DNA of 64,000 bases from an uncultured Acetatifactor sp. (GCA_910584375.1 CAJUAH010000025.1:3090-67089); one strand, 5' to 3'; numbered from the stretch's first letter, positions 15,379-23,288 are shown. Numbers and translations: made by a program. Notes: a model not told the origin generated them from the sequence alone.

Positions 15379-16236
15379 ATGGAGGAATTGAGAGTAAGAG
15401 CAGGGAATGAAGAGCTGAAGGTAAAGGGCAGTTCGGAGACGATCCAGAGAGAGCGTGAGGCTTTCTACCAGCACATCAAGGAAGTGGAAGAGGCCAACAT
15501 CAAGGCAAAAGCTGAGCTGGTGCAGAGGATGAAAAACGGCATGGCCTGGTACGCAAGGGTACAGCAGGAAAAGGATGCGGTAAATGTCGGAAAGCCGGGA
15601 ATCGTAAGAGTCTGCGGAGAACTGATGGGAACCTGGGAAGAGATCGCCAGCGCAATCAAGTCCGGAGCCGAGTTCAAGGTCGGGGATTACAAGAAGGGCA
15701 GCACGGTGGACGGCCAGGGATTTACGCTGGTGGTTACGGATGTGACGGACGAATATGTGCGGTTCGAGAGCCGGGACTGCCTGGGCGGAACGGTCCAGTG
15801 GAACAAAAAAGACACGACAGACGGAGGCATTGAAGAGTCCAATGTGCAGGAATGGCTCATGCTCGAATTGTTCGGCAAGTTGCCGGATGATCTGCGGCAG
15901 GTAATCAGCAAAGCCACAAGGAAGTATGAGGACAACGAGGGCAACGTGAAGGAGTATGAAACACTGCTGTTCCTGCCTTCAGCATCGGAGGTATTTGACG
16001 AGGACGAATGCTACGGCGATAAAGGGCTGTATGAGCAGATGGAATACTACAAGGATCGCAGGAACAGAATGAGGGGATCGGCGGAGGGCAAAGATACATG
16101 CGGCTGGTGGCTGGCATCCGTGGGGACTGGCAGTTCGGCGTATGCGTGCTATGTCGAAGGCCACGGCCATGCCATCAGTTGTTACGCGACCGCTAAGAGT
16201 CGGGTTCCCGTCTGTTTTATCATCAAGAAATCATAA
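15379..16236 (+). CDS. DUF6273 / C-type-lectin-like variable-type protein
   Basis: The 285-residue product begins with an ~80-residue helical region. DUF6273 follows: GTWEEIASAIKSG, FKVGDYKKG, DGQGFTLVVTDVTDEYVRF. The C-terminus (TCGWWLASVGTGSSAYACYV, then CYATAKSRVPVCFI) is the C-type lectin / formylglycine-enzyme-like fold that is commonly the target of diversity-generating retroelements (DGRs). Many exposed positions of this end (Ser, Tyr, Cys, His) use NNC or NNT codons, as diversified AAY sites would. It may be a surface or tail receptor-binding protein. A GC hairpin follows at 16249. No reverse transcriptase or template repeat is in the window, so DGR targeting is a hypothesis. AAAGGAG precedes the start. 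Confidence 0.8.
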   Translation: MEELRVRAGNEELKVKGSSETIQREREAFYQHIKEVEEANIKAKAELVQRMKNGMAWYARVQQEKDAVNVGKPGIVRVCGELMGTWEEIASAIKSGAEFKVGDYKKGSTVDGQGFTLVVTDVTDEYVRFESRDCLGGTVQWNKKDTTDGGIEESNVQEWLMLELFGKLPDDLRQVISKATRKYEDNEGNVKEYETLLFLPSASEVFDEDECYGDKGLYEQMEYYKDRRNRMRGSAEGKDTCGWWLASVGTGSSAYACYVEGHGHAISCYATAKSRVPVCFIIKKS

Positions 16237-16248
16237 CATCATGGAATC

Positions 16249-16265
16249 GGCGGCCTTGTGCCGCC
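16249..16265 (+). other. GC-rich hairpin after the lectin-like gene
   Basis: GGCGGC (16249-16254) and GCCGCC (16260-16265) pair around a CTTGT loop. There is no T-run, so it is not a standard terminator. In known DGRs a short GC-rich hairpin just downstream of the variable region is needed for target recognition, and this one begins 13 bases after the stop. It may instead modulate translation of the gene at 16288. Confidence 0.5.
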
Positions 16266-16287
16266 AGTTCTTGAAAGGAGGCAGGCG

Positions 16288-16728
16288 ATGGAACGATGGA
16301 CCATACAGAGATTGAATGAGCTGGATGATAAGAGGTTTGCAATCTGCATACTGCAGGAGAGGCTTAACGGATTGAGCAATCCGTACAGCCCGCTTGCGAC
16401 AAAGCTGGCGGTAGCAATAAGAAGTCTTGGCGAAGGAGATTCCGGGAGGGAAGAATGTAGTGAAACACAGGTGGCGAAAAAGGTTTTGGATGCTGTAAAG
16501 GGGATAGAAGAGTCTGGCTATCCTGAGCCGGGAGGTCTGCTCGGTTTCTGCATTGAGAGCGAGATAGACAGTTACGATAAGGTGGGGAACGGCATCATAT
16601 CTGTGTTTAACAGGCATCCGGATCAGGCGGATATCCTGGAGGAAATGCTGATTGCGATTTGCGGGTGGGGTGTTGAGGGCTTAAAGGAAAGAATGGAAGA
16701 AAATGCTGAGTATTACAGCGGATTATAG
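16288..16728 (+). CDS. Hypothetical protein, 146 residues
   Basis: An AAAGGAGG site lies 7-8 bases upstream of the ATG. The product is a helical protein: LNELDDKRFAICILQERLNG and LATKLAVAIRSLGEG, then a Cys-containing stretch (LLGFCIESEI). It sits between the lectin-like gene and the ParB-like gene, with 12 bases to the latter. No family is recognised. Confidence 0.72.
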   Translation: MERWTIQRLNELDDKRFAICILQERLNGLSNPYSPLATKLAVAIRSLGEGDSGREECSETQVAKKVLDAVKGIEESGYPEPGGLLGFCIESEIDSYDKVGNGIISVFNRHPDQADILEEMLIAICGWGVEGLKERMEENAEYYSGL

Positions 16729-16740
16729 GAGGACAAACGT

Positions 16741-18108
16741 ATGGCAGAAAAACAGATTATCTACATTGCGGCTGAGCATATCAGACCGCATCCGGAGAAT
16801 CCCAGGAAGGACTTGGGAGATTTGACGGAGCTGGCGGAGTCCATTAAGAAGAATGGAATCCTGCAGAATTTGACGGTGATTCCGGTGGAAGGCGAGCCGG
16901 GAGAGTACATGACAATCATCGGCCACAGGAGATATGCGGCAGGGACACAGGCAGGAGTAGCGGAGTTCCCCTGCCAGATTGCCGAGAATCTGACTCCGAG
17001 GGAGCAGATGTCAATTATGCTGGAAGAGAATATGCAGCGCAATGACCTGACGATTTGGGAGCAGGCGAACGGTTTCCAGATGATGCTCGACCTGGGAGAG
17101 ACGGAGGAGAGCATTGCAGAAAAGACCGGTTTCTCCAGAACAACTGTAAAGCACCGGCTGAACATCGCAAAGCTCAACCAGAAAGTGCTACAGGAAAAAG
17201 AGAAAGAAGAGGGATTCCAGCTGTCGTTAAAGGATTTGTACGAGCTGGAGAAGATTTCGGATGTAAAGACCAGGGATAAAATCCTGAAGGAGTCCACCAG
17301 CTCCAATAACCTGGCGCAGAGAGCGAGGAGTGCATACGAGGAAATCAAACGCAAAGAGCATGAGAAAGCGTATATTAAGCTCTGCAAGGCCGAGGGGATC
17401 AAGCCTGCTCCGGAAGGTGCAGAGAATGAGCAGTGGGGCGGAAAGTGGGAAAAGGTCAAGGAGTTTGATCTGGATGAAGAGGTAAAGGATAAGCTGGGGT
17501 GCAAGACGCTGGCGGCGAAGGAAGAGCTGTTCTATGTGGTCTGGTGGAGGAGGTTCGAAATCATCAAGAAGAAAGGGAAAGAAAAGCGTGAGCTGTCCGA
17601 GTATGAGCTGAAACAGAAGGCCCAGGACAAGAGAAAGCGGCAGATTAAGGCAATGCAGAAAGAAATGTCTGCAGAGCGGGCCGATTTCATAAAGCTGGCT
17701 ATCGAGCAGAAGTTTAAGCCGGAGAACGAAAAGCTGGAGGCGGTGATGGAGCGACTGTTTGGGGTTATGGTTGGGTGCGGTTCATGGATGAGCGAGCAGG
17801 TGATGCTGAGATTCATTACCGGAGAAACCTCTTTGTATGGTAAGACAGACGAGGAAAAAGCCGCATATGAAAAGCAGCGTGATGCAATCGGACTTCTCTA
17901 CAAGATGATGATTTACGCCGCCAACGGAGTCTCAGATAAGGATATTGCAGAATGGAACGGGAATTACCACAAGGGGAATGGAGAGCTGGTTATGCAGTTC
18001 GATGAAATTTTGTCCTTGTTCGGCTTTTCGTATAGCAAGGAGGAATATTACAAGCTGGCAGAGGGCACTCATGATTTATTCAAGGAGGCGGATGTAAATG
18101 GGAAGTAG
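16741..18108 (+). CDS. ParB/Spo0J-family protein (no ParA partner in view)
   Basis: The 455-residue product has the ParB N-terminal domain (IRPHPENPRKD; TIIGHRRYAAGTQAG, the GxRRxxA CTP-binding type motif; MLEENMQRNDLTIWEQANGF), then an HTH domain (ESIAEKTGFSRTTVKHRLNI). Residues ~210-455 are a Lys/Glu-rich and helical region not found in short ParB proteins. ParB proteins bind centromere sites as CTP-dependent clamps for segregation or, in phages, act in regulation or as nucleases. No parA gene is nearby. Start is at ATG after ATAGGAGG. Its 3' end overlaps the next gene by 11 bases. Confidence 0.88.
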   Translation: MAEKQIIYIAAEHIRPHPENPRKDLGDLTELAESIKKNGILQNLTVIPVEGEPGEYMTIIGHRRYAAGTQAGVAEFPCQIAENLTPREQMSIMLEENMQRNDLTIWEQANGFQMMLDLGETEESIAEKTGFSRTTVKHRLNIAKLNQKVLQEKEKEEGFQLSLKDLYELEKISDVKTRDKILKESTSSNNLAQRARSAYEEIKRKEHEKAYIKLCKAEGIKPAPEGAENEQWGGKWEKVKEFDLDEEVKDKLGCKTLAAKEELFYVVWWRRFEIIKKKGKEKRELSEYELKQKAQDKRKRQIKAMQKEMSAERADFIKLAIEQKFKPENEKLEAVMERLFGVMVGCGSWMSEQVMLRFITGETSLYGKTDEEKAAYEKQRDAIGLLYKMMIYAANGVSDKDIAEWNGNYHKGNGELVMQFDEILSLFGFSYSKEEYYKLAEGTHDLFKEADVNGK

Positions 18109-18580
18109 GCCGGAGATAACGGCAATGCTGTCATTATCTATTCAGAGGCATATTGCCCCTCATGGCGATCCGAGGATTTATTGGGCCAGGGAAGTTACCT
18201 TTGATTATGCCACCAACAAAGCAGTCCGGGTGGATTTTATGAAATTTAAGCCGGTCAACAATACGGTGTCCGGAATAGAAAAAGGCGATTTTTATTGTTA
18301 TGAAGTGAAGTCCTCAGTAGAGGACTTTCACTCTAAAAACGGCCACAATTTCCTCGGAGATTATAACTACTATGTCATGCTGGAGGATGTGTTCGAGAGA
18401 GTGAAGAATGAGATTCCGTATTATGTGGGAGTGTTTGTACCGGATAAACTGAATTATCGTGGTGAATGGTACGATTTGAAATCGGTCAAGAAAGCCAAAA
18501 GGAAGGACAGAGACAGACCGGTATCTGAAATGCTGTTAATGATGTTCAGATCAGCAGCTAGGGAAGGAGGAAAAACTTGA
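18098..18580 (+). CDS. PD-(D/E)XK nuclease-like protein
   Basis: The 160-residue product contains VRVDFMKFKP, then FYCYEVKSSVEDFHS and later FLGDYNYYVML. The Asp...Glu-x-Lys order in adjacent strands matches the PD-(D/E)XK nuclease core, as in small Holliday-junction-resolvase-like or MmcB-like proteins. A role in element recombination or repair is likely. The assignment rests on motif layout. It overlaps the ParB gene start-to-stop and is followed by another overlap at 18577. Confidence 0.7.
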   Translation: MGSRPEITAMLSLSIQRHIAPHGDPRIYWAREVTFDYATNKAVRVDFMKFKPVNNTVSGIEKGDFYCYEVKSSVEDFHSKNGHNFLGDYNYYVMLEDVFERVKNEIPYYVGVFVPDKLNYRGEWYDLKSVKKAKRKDRDRPVSEMLLMMFRSAAREGGKT

Positions 18581-18819
18581 AAGGAACAGGGAAGTACGAC
18601 AAGAGCGGCAGGGAAATGATGGTTGGAGATACAGTTCATTTCAGAACAAGCGGACTGAGCGGAAGAGGCGTTGTGTTTTTAGCAGAAAAGCCAGACTGTC
18701 TCGGAGAGGACCCGTTCAGAATACGAGATACCAGGCCCGGAAAGCAGGAGGGTCGGGTATATCCGTATTATGAGGGTGCGAGGTACCGCATTGACGAAAG
18801 GGGCGGTGAGGATGGATAA
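18577..18819 (+). CDS. Hypothetical protein, 80 residues
   Basis: It starts at TTG 18577, overlapping the previous stop by four bases, with GGGAAGGAGG just upstream. The product is a basic, beta-rich small protein (GDTVHFRTSGLSGRGVVFLA; GRVYPYYEGARYRI), possibly an SH3-like fold. The following ATG (18812) lies within its end. No family is recognised. Confidence 0.68.
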   Translation: MKGTGKYDKSGREMMVGDTVHFRTSGLSGRGVVFLAEKPDCLGEDPFRIRDTRPGKQEGRVYPYYEGARYRIDERGGEDG

Positions 18820-19162
18820 AGCGTTCATCGTAAAGGGACATTGGGGCAACCTCATACTGGATGGCTCTAAGCCGTGGGAAATTCGTGGCACAGGAGCGCA
18901 GGTGCGTGGCAGGGTAGGGGTGATATTTTCTGGTACCGGGATGATCCAGGGGAGCGTTGAGATAGTCGGGTCCTCGCTACTGCTGAGAGAAGATTTCGAT
19001 ATGTTCCGGAAATATCATCATATCCCTGGCGAATTTGACAGCCTGCCATACGAAGAGCCGCATATCTGGTATCTAAAGGATGCCATAAGATTTACGGAGC
19101 CTATCCCATACCGGCATCCACAGGGAGCTGTGATATGGGTAAGCCTCGAAGGAAGGATGTGA
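18812..19162 (+). CDS. ASCH/PUA-like domain protein
   Basis: The 116-residue product has ILDGSKPWEIRGT near the start, followed by RGRVGVIFSGTGMIQGSVEI and a C-terminal strand (QGAVIWVSLEGRM). The GxKxxExR motif and short beta barrel are typical of ASCH-type PUA-like domains, which bind or modify RNA or nucleosides. Its place in front of a DUF5131 gene is common in phages. The function here is inferred only. Confidence 0.72.
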   Translation: MDKAFIVKGHWGNLILDGSKPWEIRGTGAQVRGRVGVIFSGTGMIQGSVEIVGSSLLLREDFDMFRKYHHIPGEFDSLPYEEPHIWYLKDAIRFTEPIPYRHPQGAVIWVSLEGRM

Positions 19163-19166
19163 AAAC

Positions 19167-19940
19167 ATGGAAAAGACAAGGATTGATTGGTGCGACAGTA
19201 CATGGAATCCGGTAACTGGATGCTATCATGGATGCGAATACTGCTATGCCAGGGGTATCGCTAATCGGTTCGGAAGTTTTGAGACGATAGACGGAACCAA
19301 CATTAAGATACTCAATACCGGATCAACTTTGAATTGTGCAGAGGTAAAGAACAGGGCAGGCAATCCATATCCGGTAAAATTTACACCGACACTCCACAGG
19401 TACAAGTTAAGTGAGTATGAGCAGAAAAAAGGGAGAAATATTTTTGTCTGCTCTATGGCGGATTTGTTTGGATCATGGGTACCGGATTCGTGGATTGAGG
19501 AAGTGTTTGCGGCTTGCAAAAAGGCGCCTCAGCACAATTATATTTTCTTGACGAAGAGTCCGGGGAGATATATTGAACTGGAAAAGGACAGGCGACTTCC
19601 GTGGGTTGATAACTTCTGGTTTGGCAGCACCGTGACGAAACTGGAGGATAGGTACACCTGGTTCACAGAAAAGAAATTTCACTGGTTTCTCTCAGTAGAG
19701 CCGATTATGGAGGACCTGGGACCGATGGACGAAGATGCACCTAAACCGGAATGGATTATCGTAGGCGCTGAGACCGGAAACAGAAAAAATAAGGTTATCC
19801 CGGAGAAGTCTTGGATTGAAAGTTTGCTGGAAGAGTGCAGGAAATATGACATACCGATGTTTATGAAAGCCAGTCTCGCAGAGATATGGGGAGAGCCGTT
19901 GATACAGGAGTTTCCGGAAGGATTAAGGAGAAAGGAGTAA
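19167..19940 (+). CDS. Phage Gp37/Gp68 (DUF5131) family protein
   Basis: The 257-residue product begins MEKTRIDWCDSTWNPVTGC and then HGCEYCYARGIA. The CxxxCxYCY cluster is the radical-SAM-like iron-sulfur motif of DUF5131. Other family blocks are IFVCSMADLFG, YIFLTKSP, WFGSTV and WIIVGAETG. These proteins are predicted AdoMet-radical enzymes of phages, with unknown substrate. It is followed, across a probable structured RNA, by a PAPS-reductase-like gene, a pairing that hints at a joint modification pathway. Length and motifs are complete. Confidence 0.92.
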   Translation: MEKTRIDWCDSTWNPVTGCYHGCEYCYARGIANRFGSFETIDGTNIKILNTGSTLNCAEVKNRAGNPYPVKFTPTLHRYKLSEYEQKKGRNIFVCSMADLFGSWVPDSWIEEVFAACKKAPQHNYIFLTKSPGRYIELEKDRRLPWVDNFWFGSTVTKLEDRYTWFTEKKFHWFLSVEPIMEDLGPMDEDAPKPEWIIVGAETGNRKNKVIPEKSWIESLLEECRKYDIPMFMKASLAEIWGEPLIQEFPEGLRRKE

Positions 19941-20112
19941 TAACGAATCCCGGTAAACCGGGTTGACCGCCAAAGCGTGAAAAGTGGCGAGAAGAAAAGG
20001 ACTGACAGCAGCGTGAAAGAGGTATGAGTGGGAGCTACCTTGCGAAAGCCATACCAAAGTAGCATGGGAGGCGTGATGTCCTATCCACGAACGGAATTTG
20101 TTTCGTGGTGTT
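19941..20112 (+). ncRNA. Candidate structured RNA or leader between DUF5131 and PAPS-reductase-like genes
   Basis: This ~170-base gap is the longest inside the gene-dense element. It contains at least four paired elements: CCCGGT/ACCGGG (19949-19954/19957-19962), CGCCA/TGGCG (19968-19972/19985-19989), GGTATG/CATACC (20021-20026/20050-20055) and CCACGAA/TTCGTGG (20085-20091/20102-20108). The sequence AGCGTGAAA occurs twice (19974 and 20010). The last hairpin ends 4 bases before the ATG at 20113, which has no good ribosome site. A regulatory leader or free RNA is likely; I recognise no known riboswitch or ribozyme. Confidence 0.5.
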
Positions 20113-20916
20113 ATGAAGAATCTTTCATATTACACATTGTCGTTGAGTGGCGGCAAGGACAGCCTGGCATTATTCCTAAAGATTTTAGAGGAAGATGTTA
20201 GACTGGATGAAGTGGTAACTGTGGATTTGGGTGATGAATACCAGGCAACATACGATACTCTTCTGTTTGCGGCGAGTATATGCTTGAAAGAGAGGATTAA
20301 GTTTACAGTCCTCAGCATACCAGAAACAGAAGAGTACCAGGAATACAGAGCGGCCACAGGAGTCGAGCTGGGTATGTTTGAGTTCATGGTATTCGAGCAT
20401 GAAAAGCAGAATGGGTGTAAGGGTTATGGATGGTGCGGAAAGCAGCGCTGGGGAACGGCAATAAAAAGGCAGCTGTTAAATGGATACTATCAGTCATTGG
20501 AGCGGTTTGTGATTGAGTATGTAGGCATAGCAGCTGACGAGACACAGAGAATAGACATAAAGCCCCATAAGAATTATGCAAAGTCATATCCATTGATAAA
20601 ATGGGGCATGACGGAGGCTGACTGCCTGGAATATTGCTATCAGCATGGAGTGCAGTGGAAACAATCTGGAATCCGGCTATATGACATATTGGATAGGGTA
20701 AGTTGCCAGCATTGCCAACAAAAGAATCTGAAGGAGTTGAGAAATATCCGAAAGCATCTGCCGGAGCTGTGGAGCAGTTTCAAGACTTGGCAGAACAGGA
20801 TTTCTTTTCCGTATCGGTCAGATGGCAGTACAATTTATGACCTGGACAAAAGGTTTGCATCCGAGAATATGCAGTTAAGTTTGTTTGACATAGGAATCAA
20901 GGAGGCGATGGAGTGA
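20113..20916 (+). CDS. PAPS-reductase-like / adenine nucleotide alpha-hydrolase protein
   Basis: The 267-residue product has the PP-loop motif SLSGGKDSLALF near the start. Further family features are VTVDLGDE, ETQRIDIKPHKN and a C-terminal Cys pair region (SCQHCQQKN) that could hold a metal or cluster. Phage proteins of this family are thought to activate or transfer sulfur for nucleotide modification, not for sulfate assimilation; no cys genes are nearby. The start is ATG 20113 or in-frame TTG 20098, and neither has a good ribosome site. The gene overlaps the next by four bases. Confidence 0.85.
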   Translation: MKNLSYYTLSLSGGKDSLALFLKILEEDVRLDEVVTVDLGDEYQATYDTLLFAASICLKERIKFTVLSIPETEEYQEYRAATGVELGMFEFMVFEHEKQNGCKGYGWCGKQRWGTAIKRQLLNGYYQSLERFVIEYVGIAADETQRIDIKPHKNYAKSYPLIKWGMTEADCLEYCYQHGVQWKQSGIRLYDILDRVSCQHCQQKNLKELRNIRKHLPELWSSFKTWQNRISFPYRSDGSTIYDLDKRFASENMQLSLFDIGIKEAME

Positions 20917-21164
20917 GAAAATACGAATTGAACAGGAAAACATACAAGGATGTCAAGAAGATGGACCACGGACAAATGAGTGCGTTCTGCGAGGACTTGT
21001 ATAAGAGAGGGTATGAGGCGGGAAAGCAGGAGGTTCTCACATTGTCTGATGAAGAGATCACGCAGGCAATCCTCCAGGTAAAGGGGATCGGGGAGAAGAA
21101 AGCAAACGACATCCTGCAGGCATTAAATTTGGCAAAGGAAAGGAAGGCGTTGACAAATGGATAG
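20913..21164 (+). CDS. Helix-hairpin-helix DNA-binding protein, 83 residues
   Basis: A GTG start overlaps the upstream stop. Residues ~50-75 (ILQVKGIGEKKANDILQAL) are a canonical helix-hairpin-helix, used for sequence-independent DNA binding. The first part is a charged helical region. The next gene starts inside its end (21157). It may work with the nuclease-like or modification proteins of the block. Confidence 0.8.
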   Translation: MRKYELNRKTYKDVKKMDHGQMSAFCEDLYKRGYEAGKQEVLTLSDEEITQAILQVKGIGEKKANDILQALNLAKERKALTNG

Positions 21165-21396
21165 AAACAAGGTATATTTGAAAGTACCAGAGTTTACCGG
21201 CGAAAATGTTCCGGTAGCTGTAGCGGCCAGAGTAATGAAAAAGGATCAGCAGTTTATCCGCCAGGGCATCATACTTGGATTTCTGAAATTCGGAGTGGCT
21301 TTCAAGAAAGAGGGCAGCTCACAGTATGATTATTACATATCGCCAATGAAGTTTTGGGAAGAAACCGGCTATGTGTATGATGGCGCAGAGAGCTGA
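21157..21396 (+). CDS. Small element protein, possible DNA-binding, 79 residues
   Basis: The product VPVAVAARVMKKDQQFIRQG, then FKKEGSSQYDYYISPMKFWE resembles short excisionase-like or HTH-type proteins that occur in Clostridia phages and ICEs; the segment ARVMKKDQQFIRQGII is a plausible recognition helix. It is the last confident gene of the element. AAGGAAAGGA lies upstream. Confidence 0.72.
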   Translation: MDRNKVYLKVPEFTGENVPVAVAARVMKKDQQFIRQGIILGFLKFGVAFKKEGSSQYDYYISPMKFWEETGYVYDGAES

Positions 21397-21426
21397 TAAT
21401 TTACGCTAAAAATGCCGTGAGATGCG

Positions 21427-21440
21427 CTCGCAAGTGAGAA
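21427..21440. promoter_or_regulatory. Operator-like CTCGCA-AG-TGAGAA site at the element's right end
   Basis: It matches the CTCGCA half-site and the TGAGAA second half seen at the element's other control sites. It lies about 30 bases after the last confident gene and would control anything transcribed toward 21475. Confidence 0.45.
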
Positions 21441-21474
21441 AAATTGCTGAATAGGCAACGTAGAGGTAACAAAA

Positions 21475-21546
21475 ATGGCGATAAGTGCTGAAATAGCGTG
21501 CGTTACCGTCTCCATCGAGGAAGCGGCGAAGGAAGGTAAGTTTTAA
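21475..21546 (+). CDS. Possible 23-residue peptide or gene remnant
   Basis: An ATG with an AGAGGT site upstream opens MAISAEIACVTVSIEEAAKE, ending GKF. It may be the start of a gene cut off by integration of the element or a leader peptide. It is followed directly by AT-rich sequence and the terminator at 21579. Confidence 0.25.
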   Translation: MAISAEIACVTVSIEEAAKEGKF

Positions 21547-21578
21547 GCCGGAAATGCAGTTAATAAAATGATCGTTTT

Positions 21579-21612
21579 AACCTCCCTCGGATGAGTCTGA
21601 GGGAGGTTTTTG
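21579..21612. terminator. Strong bidirectional-type terminator at the element/chromosome junction
   Basis: AACCTCCCTC and GAGGGAGGTT pair around a 10-base loop, followed on the + strand by TTTTTGTT. It stops + strand transcription from the element and also lies just past the stop of the minus-strand solute-binding gene. Confidence 0.85.
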
Positions 21613-23049
21613 TTACATGTTCTCGCTGATATAAATCTGTACTCTCTTTTGGATGACATCGCACACTTCCTCCAGCGGTTTGTCTCCGGACCAGAAAGTC
21701 TGAGCCTCCTCATATATAATGTCAAGGACCTCTTTTGTGCGCAGGGGCAGAGGGCGCGCCTGATCGGTAAATGCATAGAGTTCCTCGATCGTTTCCGGCG
21801 TAAACTCCGCGGTGGTCTTGAACCATCCTTCTTCCAGTCCTCTCAGATAATATTCCATACAGTTTTTGGACATTTCCCTGTTGACAGCCAGATAACTGCT
21901 GCCTGCCGCGTAATATTGTCCCTCTTCCCCCAGAACATATGCAAAGAATGCCCAGACCCCTTCCTGATGCTCTGAATTCGCGTTCATCATCAGCACTTCG
22001 CTCAGGCTCGTGTAAGCGGGATAATACCCGTCGTCAAAGGGAAAATTAATGATCACTTTTTCCTCGCTCTCCAACTGTTTGCGCGGCGTATTACTCACAG
22101 GATTGTAATAATATACTATCCATTTCTCCTCTGTTTCCGAGGTTATTCCCTCCGGGTCAGCATAGCGCCTGGCAATCTCAAGCATCCGGGCAAACATTTC
22201 CCCGGAGAAATCACAGGTACCTTTCTCCCAGTCGATCATCCCCCACAGGTCTTCCGAGCCGCAGAGCAGATATTCCAGGATTGCCACAGAGCGGGCATTG
22301 GTATGCCACACTGCGTCCTGATCCGGATAGGTATAGAGTTTCTCCACCAGAGTCTCTATATCCGGCAGTTCCCGGCTGCCCAGTACCGATTCCCGCATCC
22401 AGCGACCAAGCGGAGTGAGATAGGATCGGATTCCGTAGACCTTGTCCCCCATGGTCAAAGCCCGCACGCCGGGGAAGTATTCCTCGTCGGTGATGCCCAT
22501 GGCATCCAGCCCCTGCGCCAAATCCACCAGCATTTCTTTCTCCAGGATGCTTTCACTGATTTCTAACACGCTGCCGGTAAGAATGTCCGGCCCTCGCCCC
22601 GCCACAATCTCCGCGGCCAGCCGGTCCTCGGCGCCGTCCTCATAGGTTTCCTCGAGCCGGACGAAATAATCCGCGCTCTGCCTGTTGAAACCTGCAATTG
22701 AATCTCTCAGCCAGGGGTTCACCAGAGAGGCCTGCAATGTCAGGACTGTCTTCCCGTCCGCCAGGGCCTGTTCCTCCGATACCACCGGCAGTCCAAGAGC
22801 GGACAGTTTTTCATTATACTGGAACCGTCCCGACGTTCCCTCTGTTGGGACCGTCCCATCCTCCGGGGAGACCGGCGTTTTCGATTCCTCGGTGCTTGCG
22901 GCGGCCGTCTGTTCCGTTGCCGTGCTTTCCAACGGCGGTTCTTTTCCCTCTGCCGCCTCCCCGCCGCATGCCGCCACAAACAGTGCGGACACGAGTAGTA
23001 GCACTGCGGCTGTCTGTCTCCTCAGATTCCAATGCCTTGTCCGTTTCAT
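21613..23049 (-). CDS. Extracellular solute-binding lipoprotein (family 1-type)
   Basis: The 478-residue product has a basic N-terminus, a hydrophobic core and the lipobox LFVAAC, so it should be lipid-anchored outside the membrane. A low-complexity linker (Glu, Thr, Ala, ~30-75) precedes the binding domain (VLTLQASLVNPWLRDSIAGF and RGPDILTG are typical of family-1 sugar-type binding proteins). No permease or ATPase is nearby, so it is an orphan or sensor subunit. It is transcribed toward the element junction. A palindromic site lies upstream at 23135. Confidence 0.88.
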   Translation of the reverse strand: MKRTRHWNLRRQTAAVLLLVSALFVAACGGEAAEGKEPPLESTATEQTAAASTEESKTPVSPEDGTVPTEGTSGRFQYNEKLSALGLPVVSEEQALADGKTVLTLQASLVNPWLRDSIAGFNRQSADYFVRLEETYEDGAEDRLAAEIVAGRGPDILTGSVLEISESILEKEMLVDLAQGLDAMGITDEEYFPGVRALTMGDKVYGIRSYLTPLGRWMRESVLGSRELPDIETLVEKLYTYPDQDAVWHTNARSVAILEYLLCGSEDLWGMIDWEKGTCDFSGEMFARMLEIARRYADPEGITSETEEKWIVYYYNPVSNTPRKQLESEEKVIINFPFDDGYYPAYTSLSEVLMMNANSEHQEGVWAFFAYVLGEEGQYYAAGSSYLAVNREMSKNCMEYYLRGLEEGWFKTTAEFTPETIEELYAFTDQARPLPLRTKEVLDIIYEEAQTFWSGDKPLEEVCDVIQKRVQIYISENM

Positions 23050-23134
23050 CCCTTATCCCTCCGTTTTATCTGAGCCGCAGGTCCTGCCCGAGCCGCGGTT
23101 CAATACATTTTCCTTTTCTGAAAAAGTTTCCATA

Positions 23135-23151
23135 ATATACGTACAGTATAT
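23135..23151. promoter_or_regulatory. Inverted repeat in the divergent region 23050-23360
   Basis: ATATAC and GTATAT are separated by GTACA, within AT-rich sequence that contains TATAAT on the minus strand (23150-23155). It is a plausible operator over the promoter of the solute-binding gene. The rest of this 311-base gap holds a CCGCTC/GAGCGG hairpin (23203-23219) and the + promoter at 23259. Confidence 0.4.
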
Positions 23152-23258
23152 TATATCTCTGTATGATTTACAAGTGGCAGCGGCGTGTGGGAAAACGGTA
23201 ATCCGCTCTGCGAGAGCGGGAATCTCCTGACGTGGACTCGGTTAGACGTAAAAAGAAC

Positions 23259-23288
23259 TTGCGATAGCGCAATGATTGGGCATATAAT
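23259..23288 (+). promoter_or_regulatory. Promoter of the EAL gene
   Basis: TTGCGA (23259-23264), an 18-bp spacer and TATAAT (23283-23288). It lies 72 bases ahead of the ATG at 23361. Confidence 0.6.

Noticed and set aside
15379..16265. Full diversity-generating retroelement
   Set aside because: I found no reverse transcriptase and no second copy of the 3' end of the lectin-like gene in the window, so only a possible target is reported.
19941..20112. Hammerhead ribozyme
   Set aside because: A CTGA and a GTGAAA are present, but the CTGANGA core and its stems are missing.
1..21400. Integrase, terminase, capsid or conjugation genes in the element
   Set aside because: None of the products shows the corresponding motifs; the type of element can therefore not be fixed from this window.
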